Shown here in pieces: positions 16,685-26,558 of a DNA stretch of 64,000 nucleotides. Each line of letters begins with the position of its first letter. The stretch's first letter is position 1. The notes beneath the pieces are model-generated. The model had not been told where the DNA came from, ran no database searches, and worked only from the letters and a program-made list of their open reading frames with translations. The translations under genes were made by a program, and so were the position numbers. The stretch covers positions 4,061,989-4,125,988 of the forward strand of contig NC_013517.1 in NCBI RefSeq assembly GCF_000024405.1. The letters are read 5' to 3'. Source of the stretch: Sebaldella termitidis ATCC 33386. GTDB lineage: Bacteria; Fusobacteriota; Fusobacteriia; Fusobacteriales; Leptotrichiaceae.

Positions 16685-18277
16685 TTATTCCACGTAAGCA
16701 TCATACAAATAATATTCTGCTCCGATTCCTTTAAAATATACATTTTTTATTTTTGGATTAAGCATAATAACCCTTGTAGAATAAAGCATAACTCCCACAG
16801 GCATATCATCACCCAGTATTTTCTCCGCATCTCTCATAGCCTGCATTCTTACTTTATTATCACTGCTGTTATTTGCTGTCTTTATAAGCTCGTCATATTT
16901 TGGATTAGAATATGACGAATGATTATTTCCTCCGTTTGTCACGAATAAATCTATATATGTCATAGGATCTGCATAATCAGAACCCCACCCTGAAAGAACT
17001 ATCTCAAAGTCTTTCTGCTGGAGTCTTGCCATTCTTTCCTTAAAAGGAATAGGCTCTATTCTTATATTTGCCCCCAGATTAGTTCTGATTTTTTCTTGCA
17101 CATACTCTGCTATTTTTTTATTATTTCCGGCTTCATTTATAATCAGTGACAGTTCAGGAAGTTCAGTTACACCAAGCTCTGCAAGACCCTCTTTATAAAG
17201 TCTTTTTGCTTCTTCCGGGTTATACTTCGGATATGAATCTCCGTTTTCTTCCCTGAAAGTCTTACTTTCTCCCGGAAATCCCGTAGGTACTATACCGTAA
17301 GCTGCTTCTCCCGTTCCTTTCACTATGGTATTTGCCATTTCCTCTTTATCTACTGCAAGAGTAAGCGCCTGTCTGATTTTCTTATTTGCCAGAAATTTAT
17401 TCTCCATATTATATTCCAGATACCATACCGAATTATTTCTGAATACATTTACTCTCGGATCTTTTTCATATCTTTTATACTGCTCGGCCGTTAATCTTAT
17501 CAGCTCTATTTCACCGTTGTTAAATGCATTCAGCTCAGCTGTGGAATCAGCTACAAGAACCATTTCTACTTCATCTATTTTTATATGATCCTTATTCCAG
17601 TAGTTTTCATTTTTTACCATAATAAAGTTAGAATCATGTTTCCAGTTTTTTATTTTATATGGTCCGCTGTACTCCATGGCATCAGCTTCCAGAGCAAAAT
17701 TCTTTCCTTTCTCATCAAAAAACTTCTCCCTGATCGGAGCATATGTAGGAGATGCCGCCAGTGAAGCAAAGTAAGCAGTGGGTCTTTCCAGTTTTACTTC
17801 CAGTGTCCTGCTGTCTATTACATTTATTCCTACATCCTCTTTTTTTCCTTTACCTTCATTATATGCCTGACCGCCTTTTATATAATGAAGCATGTAGGCA
17901 TATTCCGAAGCTGTAGCCGGCTCCAGTACCCTCAGCCATGCAAATTTGAAATCATCTGCAGTAACAGGTTCTCCGCTTGACCACTTTATATTTTCTCTCA
18001 AATGAAAAGTCCATGTCAGCCCGTCTTCGCTTACATCCCATTTTTCAGCCAGTCCCGGCTCAGGAGTCCCGTCTTTTCCCTGTCTTGTCAATCCCTCACT
18101 TACCAGTGAATTAACTGCTATTCCGCTTTGATCGGTCAAAAGTCCCGGATCTATAGATTTTGGTTCTGCTGTTTCATTTACTATAATCTTAGTGTTTCCA
18201 GAAGAGCTGCTTTCTTTACCTGCACCTCCGCAGGAAATAAGAATCATCATTATAAATAATAAAAATAGTTTTTTCAT
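16685..18277 (-). CDS. oligopeptide ABC transporter substrate-binding lipoprotein (OppA-like)
   Basis: A 530-residue family 5 binding protein with lipobox MILISCGG (Cys16). Hallmarks are AEPKSIDPGLLTDQSG, NKKIRQALTLAVDKEEM, GWGSDYADPMTY and YYLYDAYVE at the end. It is a paralog of the genes at 14859, 27387, 29109 and 30731 and closest in wording to 29109. It is flanked by a terminator and a 350-bp divergent gap, so it is a single-gene unit. Peptide binding is known for the family; the peptide range is unknown. Confidence 0.9.
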   Translation of the reverse strand: MKKLFLLFIMMILISCGGAGKESSSSGNTKIIVNETAEPKSIDPGLLTDQSGIAVNSLVSEGLTRQGKDGTPEPGLAEKWDVSEDGLTWTFHLRENIKWSSGEPVTADDFKFAWLRVLEPATASEYAYMLHYIKGGQAYNEGKGKKEDVGINVIDSRTLEVKLERPTAYFASLAASPTYAPIREKFFDEKGKNFALEADAMEYSGPYKIKNWKHDSNFIMVKNENYWNKDHIKIDEVEMVLVADSTAELNAFNNGEIELIRLTAEQYKRYEKDPRVNVFRNNSVWYLEYNMENKFLANKKIRQALTLAVDKEEMANTIVKGTGEAAYGIVPTGFPGESKTFREENGDSYPKYNPEEAKRLYKEGLAELGVTELPELSLIINEAGNNKKIAEYVQEKIRTNLGANIRIEPIPFKERMARLQQKDFEIVLSGWGSDYADPMTYIDLFVTNGGNNHSSYSNPKYDELIKTANNSSDNKVRMQAMRDAEKILGDDMPVGVMLYSTRVIMLNPKIKNVYFKGIGAEYYLYDAYVE

Positions 18278-18415
18278 TTTTCTCCTTTCAACAATTATTT
18301 TTGTATATATATTCTACTAAATTTTTCATATTTTTTCTATGCCTTTATTTTGAATTTATCTGAAAGTCAATTTTATTTTTAAATTTATGATTAACTTTAT
18401 TTTATAATTTTAATC

Positions 18416-18444
18416 TTGACTTTTGCTATTCAGACATGTATAAT
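18416..18444 (+). promoter_or_regulatory. promoter of the S8 protease autotransporter
   Basis: TTGACT (18416-18421), 17-nt spacer, TATAAT (18439-18444). It is the best match in the 350-bp gap (18278-18628) and would give a 5' leader of about 180 nt with no clear structure that I can name. Confidence 0.65.
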
Positions 18445-18628
18445 TATTACGAGTTTATTAATATTCCTGTACTTCTCTGTGCTTTAATAAAAAATAAATT
18501 TTTAATATATCTTATTTTTTTTTAATATAAATTATAAGTTTATGGTCTGACATTTTTTGTTTTTTATTTATCAAAGCATTAATTTTTTTATTGAGAATAC
18601 AGCTATCTTAAATAAAAGGAGATATTTT

Positions 18629-21409
18629 ATGAAAAAGAAATTTTTATTGGTTACCGCTCTTCTTATTGCTCTTACTGCATGCGGAAGTTCCGGCGGCGGT
18701 GGCGGCGGTGGAGGAGGAACCCCGGCGACGCCAATTCCATCTACACCTGATCCTGATCCCGGTACTGTTACTACTCCCGATGCACCTTATGTTCCTTTTA
18801 ACAAAAGTGACCCGCATAAAGCAAGCACAGTCAAAAGCAGCGGTATTAACGGAACCGGAGTTACTATCGGTATTATTGATACAGGCTTTGACACTGCAAA
18901 TGCAGAATTCAAGGACAGCTTGAATAATCCGCGTATAAGCACGGATCCTTCATTTCCAGGGAACACTAACGCACATGGAAGTCTTGTTGCTGAAATAGCA
19001 GGTGGTAAGACAATTGGTATGGCGCCTAATGTTAAAATAAAAGCAATTTCCGCAGGAGTAACATGTGATGACGGGACAGATACATGTGTTGATACTACTT
19101 TGCCTATGTACCAGTCATTATATAATGACGGTGTCAGAATATTCAACCAGTCTTTTGGTGCTGACAAAGCCACTGGTACTGCCAAAAAATCAGAGTTTCC
19201 TTTATCTGATCCGGTTATAGATTTTTTCTATAAAAGAGCAACTACCGACTCATTATTTATTTGGGCCACAGGAAACGGAAAATCTTCACAGCCTGGTGCT
19301 GAAGCAGGACTTCCTTACTTATATCCGGTTTTGGAAAAAGGATGGCTTGCAGTTACTGCCATTGATTCCAATACAGGTCTTACTGCTGATTATGCCAATA
19401 AATGCGGTCTTGCACAAAACTGGTGTATAGCAGCAGTTGGTGATTATAACTTTTATGTAAAAAGTGTTACCGGTATGGGAACTTCATTTGCAGCTCCGGC
19501 AGTCACAGGTGCAGCAGCCCTTGTACAGCAGAAATATCCATGGATGAACGGAGACCTTCTGAGACAGACACTTTTATCCACTGCAACTGATATGGGGAAG
19601 CTCGGTGTAGACGATGTTTACGGATGGGGTCTTCTGAATGTGGAGAAAGCCGTAAAAGGTCCTGCTCTGTTTGATAAGAAGCTGGCTCTGGGAAACTATG
19701 TTTACATTAACTTTGATACTGTTACTTCTTATTTCGGAAATGATATAAGCGGTGATGCCGGTGTCATAAAAGAAGGTACGGGAAAGCTTATTCTTACAGG
19801 AAGCAATACTTACACAGGTGACAATATTGTCAGAGGCGGTACTCTTACAGTTAACGGAAAAGTAATATCACAGGTTCAGATACAGACAAACGGTACTTTC
19901 TCAAGTAACGGGGGATATGTTGATAATAATGTTATAAACAACGGAGGTACTTTTGTAAATGAATCAAACGGAACAACAATATCGGGAAACTACACTGCTT
20001 CTTCAGATTCTGTAACTGAAAGCACTGCCGGTTCCACAATTAACGTAAAAGGAAAAGCATCTCTTTCAGGCTCTGTCCTAAGGGTAGCAACTCCTAAAGA
20101 TGAAAATAACAATCCTGTTTATGTAAGTTCTTCTGACAGCATACAGGGAAAAGTTCTTGTTGCTGATCAGGGAATAGAAAACGGTTTTGGCTCTGTGGAA
20201 ACTCCAGTACTTTTAAGTACAGAACTTCAGTATAATTCAGATAATATAGAACTGGAAATGACTAGAAAAGATGTTTCTGCTTACTCTGCAGATACTTATA
20301 ACTCTGATGCTACAAGAGATAACTCGGCTTCGAATCTAGAACAGGTCTTCAAGATACTTGACAGCGGTACAGGAAGTGAAGCATTCAGAACACAGGCTGC
20401 GTATTTACAGCAGACTGCTTCTTCAAAAACACTAGCTGCATCTCTTGACAGCTTATCAGGACAGATTTATGCTTCGGCTCAGGCTCTTACCTTCCAGCAG
20501 TCACAGACTATAAATAAGGATCTGTCTAACAGACTGACATGGCTTGGAAGCATGAATGAACCGGGTAACAGCACAGGTGTCTGGTTTAACGCGATTGGTT
20601 CAGTAGGAAGACTTTACGAATCAGGATATGCCGAAGCAGACACTTACCTTTACGGCGGACAGATAGGTATCGACAAAGCCTTTAACAGTAAATTTATTCT
20701 CGGTGCTGCACTTGCATTCTCTGATTCCAAGGCTGACTTTGACAGATATGCCGGAGAATCAAAGAGTCAAAATCTGGGCTTCTCATTATACGGAAGATAC
20801 GGATTTGAAAATGACAGCTTCTATGTACTTGGACGTATTGGTGGAGCATATGTTTCGAGCGATGTAGAAAGAGATGTAATTATAGGATCATACACAGAAA
20901 ATCTTTCTGTAGACCATGATGATTATGTATTCTCAGGATACGGGGAAGTAGGATACAAGTTCAAAACTTCTCCGAATGTAAGTGTAACTCCATTTGCCGG
21001 TCTTTTATATGACAGTGTAAACAGAGGAAGCTTTTCTGAAGATAACAGTCTTTTCGGTCTGAAAGCTGACAGTAAAACATATTCACAAACTTCAGGATTA
21101 TTAGGATTGCGTGCCGAGGTCGGATTCGACTGGGCAGCCGGAAGATCAACAGTTCTTGGTTATCTCTCATGGCAGGCAGCATTTAATGATGAGGATTTAA
21201 GCTATGATGCATCTTATGTAGGACTTCCAGATGAGAAATTCAAGGTAAAAGGTATCGGTCTTGCAAATGATACTGCATGGACAGGTGTGGGAATTCTTAC
21301 AGAAGTGAGTCCTGTATGGTCATGGTATGCTAACTATGACATGCAGATAGAAAGATCAAAGGTAATGAATAATGTATTCTCAGTGGGAGCAAGAATAAAT
21401 CTTAACTAA
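18629..21409 (+). CDS. subtilisin-family (S8) serine protease autotransporter with lipoprotein signal
   Basis: A 926-residue type V secreted protease. Residues 1-18 form a lipoprotein signal (LTAC, Cys18), followed by a glycine run (22-30) and a Pro/Thr linker. The protease domain (about 60-360) has Asp84 in IDTGFD, His116 in NAHGS, oxyanion Asn216 in ATGNG and Ser286 in GTSFAAP; Cys146/Cys153 and Cys259/Cys266 could form disulfides. A passenger repeat GTGKLILTGSNTYTG follows, then a C-terminal beta-barrel (about 650-926). The lipid anchor resembles that of NalP-type proteases, which process other surface proteins. The start is the ATG at 18629 after AAAGGAGA; upstream in-frame codons lack a ribosome site. 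It could mature the neighbouring autotransporters, which is inference. Confidence 0.93.
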   Translation: MKKKFLLVTALLIALTACGSSGGGGGGGGGTPATPIPSTPDPDPGTVTTPDAPYVPFNKSDPHKASTVKSSGINGTGVTIGIIDTGFDTANAEFKDSLNNPRISTDPSFPGNTNAHGSLVAEIAGGKTIGMAPNVKIKAISAGVTCDDGTDTCVDTTLPMYQSLYNDGVRIFNQSFGADKATGTAKKSEFPLSDPVIDFFYKRATTDSLFIWATGNGKSSQPGAEAGLPYLYPVLEKGWLAVTAIDSNTGLTADYANKCGLAQNWCIAAVGDYNFYVKSVTGMGTSFAAPAVTGAAALVQQKYPWMNGDLLRQTLLSTATDMGKLGVDDVYGWGLLNVEKAVKGPALFDKKLALGNYVYINFDTVTSYFGNDISGDAGVIKEGTGKLILTGSNTYTGDNIVRGGTLTVNGKVISQVQIQTNGTFSSNGGYVDNNVINNGGTFVNESNGTTISGNYTASSDSVTESTAGSTINVKGKASLSGSVLRVATPKDENNNPVYVSSSDSIQGKVLVADQGIENGFGSVETPVLLSTELQYNSDNIELEMTRKDVSAYSADTYNSDATRDNSASNLEQVFKILDSGTGSEAFRTQAAYLQQTASSKTLAASLDSLSGQIYASAQALTFQQSQTINKDLSNRLTWLGSMNEPGNSTGVWFNAIGSVGRLYESGYAEADTYLYGGQIGIDKAFNSKFILGAALAFSDSKADFDRYAGESKSQNLGFSLYGRYGFENDSFYVLGRIGGAYVSSDVERDVIIGSYTENLSVDHDDYVFSGYGEVGYKFKTSPNVSVTPFAGLLYDSVNRGSFSEDNSLFGLKADSKTYSQTSGLLGLRAEVGFDWAAGRSTVLGYLSWQAAFNDEDLSYDASYVGLPDEKFKVKGIGLANDTAWTGVGILTEVSPVWSWYANYDMQIERSKVMNNVFSVGARINLN

Positions 21410-21428
21410 GTTTGATTATTCCAAATAT

Positions 21429-21460
21429 AAAAAAATGAGCCAAAAGCTCATTTTTTTTAT
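21429..21460. terminator. bidirectional terminator between two autotransporter genes
   Basis: AAAAAATGAGC and GCTCATTTTTT pair around CAAAA. A and T runs flank it on both sides, so it can serve both convergent genes. Confidence 0.85.
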
Positions 21461-21499
21461 TGATTCACTATTTTTCTAAAAGTGGATGTTCTCAATATA

Positions 21500-23980
21500 T
21501 TAAAAGAAAAATTTGAATCCCAGATTTAAGAACTGTTCATTTGCATCATCTAAAACTCCTGCACTGTACCCTCCAGAAACTGAAAAAGCATTAAAGCTGT
21601 ATTCTAAATCCAGACCCAGGTTCAAATCATTTTTTTCTGCCTCTCTGCTCCATATATCTACTGTATCTGTGAATGAAGCCATACTAATATTCTTATTTTT
21701 ATAAGGATCAGCCATTTCATAATAATAATTTATTTTAGGAATAACTTTAAAACTCGAAGCTCCGTTATCAAATAAATTTATATCAGCTTTTATTCCTACT
21801 CCTGCTTTAGCTGAAAAAGCATCGACCGAATCTACCTTTATGTCTGTAACAGAACCTGTTTCTGTGTAATCCTCCTGTGAAGCATAACTGAGAATAAGAT
21901 TTACAGATGGTTTTAATATAATATTTTTTGTAATTTCTTTGCTGTATTCCAGACCTGTAGTCCCGTTCAACGACCATGTATCATATTCACCGTTTACTTC
22001 TCTGTATGTATTATCATAGGTTATTCTTCTTGTAGTATCATTATTTCCATAATTATAGCCTAATTTTGTTATTAATTTAAAATTATCTGCAAACTTGTTT
22101 TCCATAACACCTGTGACAGAAAAAGTATCTGTATCCTGACTTGAATCTCCTGCATCTTTATAATCTATGTCTGTACTCAGATAAGAAATAAAGCCGCCCA
22201 ACGAGACAGAATTATTCACGGATGTCATCATTCCTGCTGTTACACCATATGAACTGCTGTCGAAACCGCTGCTTTCATTAAGATTTTTTTGATCCAAAAA
22301 ACTTCCCAATGCTTCAAAATAATACTCTGTACCTGTGCTGTCAATATTCCTTCTTGATAATAAAGAATCAATTCCGTTATTTATTACCTTATCCTGATAA
22401 AACTGATTATACAATGAATTACTTATTATTGCCCGTCCTGTTATTTCTTCCTCAGCAAGACCGAGTACTTTGGCACTGCTTATACTTTTCATTGAATTAT
22501 ACAATTCTTTGCTTTCATTGTTATTTTCTGAACCAGCATAATTTTTTTCCAGTATTTCACCAAATTTACCGTCAAATACAGCATCAAACTTTTTTCTTTC
22601 CAGTGAAACTGAGTATGTACCGTCAGCAGCCTGTATAGTTTTTGCGGTAAATAAAGATGAGTCTGACTTAATTTCCCCGCTTCCTGTTATATTTTCTACT
22701 TTCAAATTGTCATAATTATATGTATCTAAAGATGAATTCATTGTCTTACTCACATTTAGATAAATATCCTTTTCCAGATTCAGAGTTTTAGCTTCTATAC
22801 TTCCGGTACTGCTGTCCAGAATAACTCTTCCCGCAGTATTTACCGATAAAGTCCCTGATGCCGAAATTACACCGGCATTTATTAACTGAGATGTAGAATC
22901 CAGCTTATATGCTGTTCCTCCTGAATTGACATTACTGTTTGGAGAAGTATAATTCGTATTTCCCTGTGTTATTGCAGCATTACCATCCAGAATTATTTTA
23001 GAATTCTGTGCAATTTTTATTGTACTGTAATTTACTGCCTCTATACCCACTCCTGATGTACCGTTTATTTTTATAGTCCCGTTATTTGTAAAAGTACTTC
23101 TGTCACCTACATACACTCCCGTAAGATTATTTCCCGTTAATTCTATGGTACCGTTATTGATTCCTGTGGAATTTCTGCTTATATACATTCCGTATGTTCC
23201 GCTGTTACTTACAGTTCCGTTATTTATTATACTTGCATTATTATGAGCCGCCATTCCCTTATTCCCGGTATTGCTGACAATTCCGGCATTTACCGCCTTT
23301 GCACCGTTTACTGAATACATTCCGAAGTCTCCGGCATTCATAATTCTTCCGGTACTGTTATTTGTTGCTGTCGTCCCGTTTTCCGATACAAGAATACCAT
23401 ATGCGCCTCTATTTTGTATTTTTCCTTCATTCACTACTTTTGACCTGTCTTCGGCGAATACTCCGTAATTTCCGGAATTGATGATTTCACCGTAATTATA
23501 CAAAGATGTATCATCATCAAGATAAACACCGTAATCTCCGTTATTTTTTACAATATTGCTGTTTATCATTGTCCCGCCGTCTTCCAGCGAAACACCGTAT
23601 GAATTTCCCTGTATAACACCTGCATTGGTAAAATATGCCCTGTCATCTACTTCTACTACAAAAGTATCATTTTCAAGATTTAATCTTGTATAATTTGACT
23701 CCAGTATTTTATCATTAAATACCTTTGTGTTGTTATCTTCCATCTTCAAAGCAGGTTTATTGGCAGCAGCAGTATTATTGCCGACAGAATATTCCAAAAC
23801 CTCATTTCTGTTCTTATAAATAATATTATTGTCTATCTTTACCGCTGATACATTTCCTCCGCCCGGTGATGTGGAAGGCGAACCTGAAGATCCGGAAGAA
23901 CCTCCGCCTCCGCTGCTTGAACAATTTATAAGATTCAGCAGTAAAAATAAAAGCACAGCTTTTTTTATATTTTTTCTCAT
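21500..23980 (-). CDS. autotransporter with lipoprotein signal and glycine/asparagine-rich repeat passenger
   Basis: An 826-residue surface protein. A lipobox-like signal (LINC, Cys20) is followed by a Ser/Gly-rich linker (21-45). The passenger (about 100-340) consists of irregular repeats of about 22-26 residues of the type NNGTISNSGTYGMY, expected to form a right-handed beta-helix. The C-terminal autotransporter barrel (about 545-826) ends in NLGFKFFF, with the terminal Phe needed for outer-membrane assembly. No enzymatic motif is visible, so adhesion or surface coating is the likely role. It is convergent with the S8 protease autotransporter and has AGGAGG before its ATG. Confidence 0.9.
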   Translation of the reverse strand: MRKNIKKAVLLFLLLNLINCSSSGGGGSSGSSGSPSTSPGGGNVSAVKIDNNIIYKNRNEVLEYSVGNNTAAANKPALKMEDNNTKVFNDKILESNYTRLNLENDTFVVEVDDRAYFTNAGVIQGNSYGVSLEDGGTMINSNIVKNNGDYGVYLDDDTSLYNYGEIINSGNYGVFAEDRSKVVNEGKIQNRGAYGILVSENGTTATNNSTGRIMNAGDFGMYSVNGAKAVNAGIVSNTGNKGMAAHNNASIINNGTVSNSGTYGMYISRNSTGINNGTIELTGNNLTGVYVGDRSTFTNNGTIKINGTSGVGIEAVNYSTIKIAQNSKIILDGNAAITQGNTNYTSPNSNVNSGGTAYKLDSTSQLINAGVISASGTLSVNTAGRVILDSSTGSIEAKTLNLEKDIYLNVSKTMNSSLDTYNYDNLKVENITGSGEIKSDSSLFTAKTIQAADGTYSVSLERKKFDAVFDGKFGEILEKNYAGSENNNESKELYNSMKSISSAKVLGLAEEEITGRAIISNSLYNQFYQDKVINNGIDSLLSRRNIDSTGTEYYFEALGSFLDQKNLNESSGFDSSSYGVTAGMMTSVNNSVSLGGFISYLSTDIDYKDAGDSSQDTDTFSVTGVMENKFADNFKLITKLGYNYGNNDTTRRITYDNTYREVNGEYDTWSLNGTTGLEYSKEITKNIILKPSVNLILSYASQEDYTETGSVTDIKVDSVDAFSAKAGVGIKADINLFDNGASSFKVIPKINYYYEMADPYKNKNISMASFTDTVDIWSREAEKNDLNLGLDLEYSFNAFSVSGGYSAGVLDDANEQFLNLGFKFFF

Positions 23981-24212
23981 AGCAACCTCCTAAAAACTTT
24001 ATATTTACACTATAAAATATTTATGTATCCAATATATGTCTTTTATATCTCTTTTCTATATCTATAAATATATTCTTCTGTATTCGGACAGTTAAAATTT
24101 TTATTTTTACATTTTTGTGCATAAAAAGAGAGGACATATATTTTTTATAATGTTACACTTATATCAGATGCATGCAAAAAAGATATATCTTATTATTTTT
24201 CTGGAGGTTTTT

Positions 24213-25076
24213 ATGGAGTGGCTGAAACGGCTTAATAAAGCTATTGACTATATCGAAGATAACCTGTGCGGAACTGTGAGTATAGAAGAGGCAGCGAGAA
24301 TTGCCTGCTGTTCCGTCTATCACTTTCAAAGAATGTTCTCATATATTTCAGAGGTTCCCCTTGCGGAGTATATTCGCCGAAGACGTATGACTGCTGCGGC
24401 ATTTGAGATACAGAGCAGTAATATAAAAATTATCGACATAGCTTTTAAATACGGATATGAATCGCCTACTTCATTTAACAGAGCTTTTCAGAGTATACAC
24501 GGCATTTCACCGGTAAATGCCCGTCTAAAAGGAACTATGCTGAAAGCCTATCCCCGAATGAGCTTTTCTGTCACCATAAAAGGCAATTCTGTAATAAACT
24601 ACAGAATTGAAAAAAAAGAAGCTTTCAGAATCACAGGCTTAAGGATGAATTTAGAAACGGATATGGAAAATAATTTTAAGAATGTTCCAGTATTTTGGAC
24701 AGATACAAAAAAATCTGAAATTTTTCCTGAATTATGCAAGTTAATTACTCCTGATTTCCCAAAAATTCTCGGAGTTACTGTTTATGAAAACAAAGAAAAC
24801 TTTTATTATTATATTGCGGTAAAAAGTAATGAAACATTGGAAAACACCTTTGAATACACAGTTCCCGCAGCTACATGGGTTATCTTCGATTCCACCGGTG
24901 CAGCACCTGAAAGTATTCAAAAAATTTACAGACAGTTTTATACAGAGTGGCTCCCTACTTCTGGTTATGAATATGGAAAAGCTCCGGAAATAGAAGTGTA
25001 TACTGACGATGATATAAAGTCTCATACTTACAGATCAGAACTTTGGTTTCCATTAAAAAAAGAAGAAAATAATTGA
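24213..25076 (+). CDS. AraC-family regulator with GyrI-like C-terminal domain
   Basis: A 287-residue regulator. Residues about 8-105 hold the AraC double helix-turn-helix (SIEEAARIACCSVYHFQRMF and IAFKYGYESPTSFNRAFQ), and residues about 125-287 a GyrI-like ligand-binding domain ending in SELWFPLKK, as in Rob or SoxS-type multidrug regulators. The start is the ATG at 24213 with GGAGG 5 nt upstream. The gene is followed without gap by a stand-alone GyrI-like gene and by an ABC exporter, which suggests that the group answers to a toxic small molecule; the ligand is unknown. Confidence 0.9.
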   Translation: MEWLKRLNKAIDYIEDNLCGTVSIEEAARIACCSVYHFQRMFSYISEVPLAEYIRRRRMTAAAFEIQSSNIKIIDIAFKYGYESPTSFNRAFQSIHGISPVNARLKGTMLKAYPRMSFSVTIKGNSVINYRIEKKEAFRITGLRMNLETDMENNFKNVPVFWTDTKKSEIFPELCKLITPDFPKILGVTVYENKENFYYYIAVKSNETLENTFEYTVPAATWVIFDSTGAAPESIQKIYRQFYTEWLPTSGYEYGKAPEIEVYTDDDIKSHTYRSELWFPLKKEENN

Positions 25077-25090
25077 AAGGCGGTTATTTT

Positions 25091-25537
25091 ATGAACTATG
25101 AAATAAAAATCATGGATATTGAACCTATACTTGCAGCAACACTGCGTTTTAACGGGAAACACAAAGAGGCAGGAAAGCATTTTCCTGATATTTATAAGGC
25201 ACTTAAGGGGCAGAGCAGCGGTCCGCCGTTTTTCTGTTACTATGATAAAGAATATAAAGAAACTGCTGATATAGAATTATGTGTGCCGGTTTCTGAAAAA
25301 AAGGAATTAAGGGGAATAATTATCAAAGAGCTTCCGCGGATAAAAGCTGTTACTACTGTTCATACAGGCAGCTATGAAACTATCAGATCTGCATATCAGG
25401 CTTTAGCCGAATATATTATTGAAAAAAAACTTGAAACGGCGCTTCCTGTAAGGGAAGTTTATATAAAAGGACCGGGTATGTTTTTTAAAGGAAATCCTGA
25501 TAAATATATTACTGAAATAATAATTCCCCTGAAATGA
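25091..25537 (+). CDS. stand-alone GyrI-like small-molecule-binding protein
   Basis: A 148-residue single GyrI-like domain (EIKIMDIEPILAATLRFNG at the start, TVHTGSYETIRSAYQALAEY in the middle, EVYIKGPG and TEIIIPLK at the end). Such proteins bind, and in some cases hydrolyse or sequester, hydrophobic compounds. The ATG at 25091 follows AAAGGCGG and lies 14 nt after the AraC stop, so the two are co-transcribed. It may act as a drug sponge beside the exporter; this is inference. Confidence 0.85.
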   Translation: MNYEIKIMDIEPILAATLRFNGKHKEAGKHFPDIYKALKGQSSGPPFFCYYDKEYKETADIELCVPVSEKKELRGIIIKELPRIKAVTTVHTGSYETIRSAYQALAEYIIEKKLETALPVREVYIKGPGMFFKGNPDKYITEIIIPLK

Positions 25538-25580
25538 CAGTATTTCAGTATGTAAACTGTATTAAAAAAGGAGTCTGAAA

Positions 25581-26558
25581 ATGGAAGTAATAAAAATAGA
25601 AAATCTAACAAAAACATATAAAACAGGGAATAAAGTCCTGAATAATCTTAATCTCACAGTAGAATCCGGAGATATTTTCTCCCTTTTAGGAGTGAATGGT
25701 GCCGGAAAATCAACACTTATTAATATTCTTACTACATTTATTAATTCCACTTCCGGAAAAGCCTGTATTCTCGGAAAGGATATCAAAAAAGAAAAGAATT
25801 TTGTAAGAAGAAATATTTCATGTGTGGCACAGCAGATTTCCATTGATGAACATCTTTCACTGCGTGAAAATATGCTTTTTCAAAGCCGGCTTTATAAAAT
25901 TGATTCTGCTGAAGCTAAAAAAAGAATACAGTATCTTATCGAAGCCTTCGAGCTGCAGCAATATGAAAAATATAAAATCTCTGCTTATTCCGGCGGGATA
26001 AAGCGCCGTCTGGATATTGCAATGAGCATGGTTTCTTCTCCAAAAATACTTTTTCTCGACGAACCCACAGTGGGTATGGATGTAGAATCCCGACGAAATA
26101 TGTGGAAACTGATAAATGATATAAAACAAAATTTTAAAACCACTATTTTTCTAACTACCCATTATCTTGAAGAAGCAGATATGCTAAGCGATCAGATATG
26201 CATAATTAAAAACGGAAGAGCTTTGGTACAGGATACTCCGGATAATCTCAGATATTATACTGATAAAAATATAATAAAAGTTACTCTGAAAAGTCCGAAA
26301 GAATCATACTTTATTGAAGAAAAACTAAAAAATACTGATTTTATCTTCAATATACGCAGAGAGAATAACTCTCTCATATTAGATACACAAAATAATGAAC
26401 AGAATTTTTATACGGTTAACAAAATCTTGATGGAAAACAGGATAAATTACAGCGGTATAGAGGTTTCAAAACCCAGCCTTGAAGACGTATTCATCTCGCT
26501 TATAAATGATAAGGAAGGGGGAATTCAGTGTGGAAATCGCGAATATATTCTGGCGTAA
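25581..26558 (+). CDS. ABC transporter ATP-binding protein (drug-exporter type)
   Basis: A 325-residue ATPase of the DrrA-like class of ABC-2 exporters. Walker A is GVNGAGKST, the signature YSGGIKRRLDIA, Walker B ILFLDEPTVGMD and the switch His is in TTHYLEEAD. A C-terminal extension of about 100 residues is typical of this class. The permease gene begins inside its 3' end. It lies 43 nt after the GyrI-like gene, with AAAGGAG before the ATG. It energises export of an unknown compound, plausibly an antibiotic or dye sensed by the AraC/GyrI regulator. Confidence 0.92.
   Translation: MEVIKIENLTKTYKTGNKVLNNLNLTVESGDIFSLLGVNGAGKSTLINILTTFINSTSGKACILGKDIKKEKNFVRRNISCVAQQISIDEHLSLRENMLFQSRLYKIDSAEAKKRIQYLIEAFELQQYEKYKISAYSGGIKRRLDIAMSMVSSPKILFLDEPTVGMDVESRRNMWKLINDIKQNFKTTIFLTTHYLEEADMLSDQICIIKNGRALVQDTPDNLRYYTDKNIIKVTLKSPKESYFIEEKLKNTDFIFNIRRENNSLILDTQNNEQNFYTVNKILMENRINYSGIEVSKPSLEDVFISLINDKEGGIQCGNREYILA

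Noticed and set aside
21500-23980. Repeats of the autotransporter as a CRISPR array
   Set aside because: The repeats are degenerate coding repeats in one open frame, not constant repeats with unique spacers.
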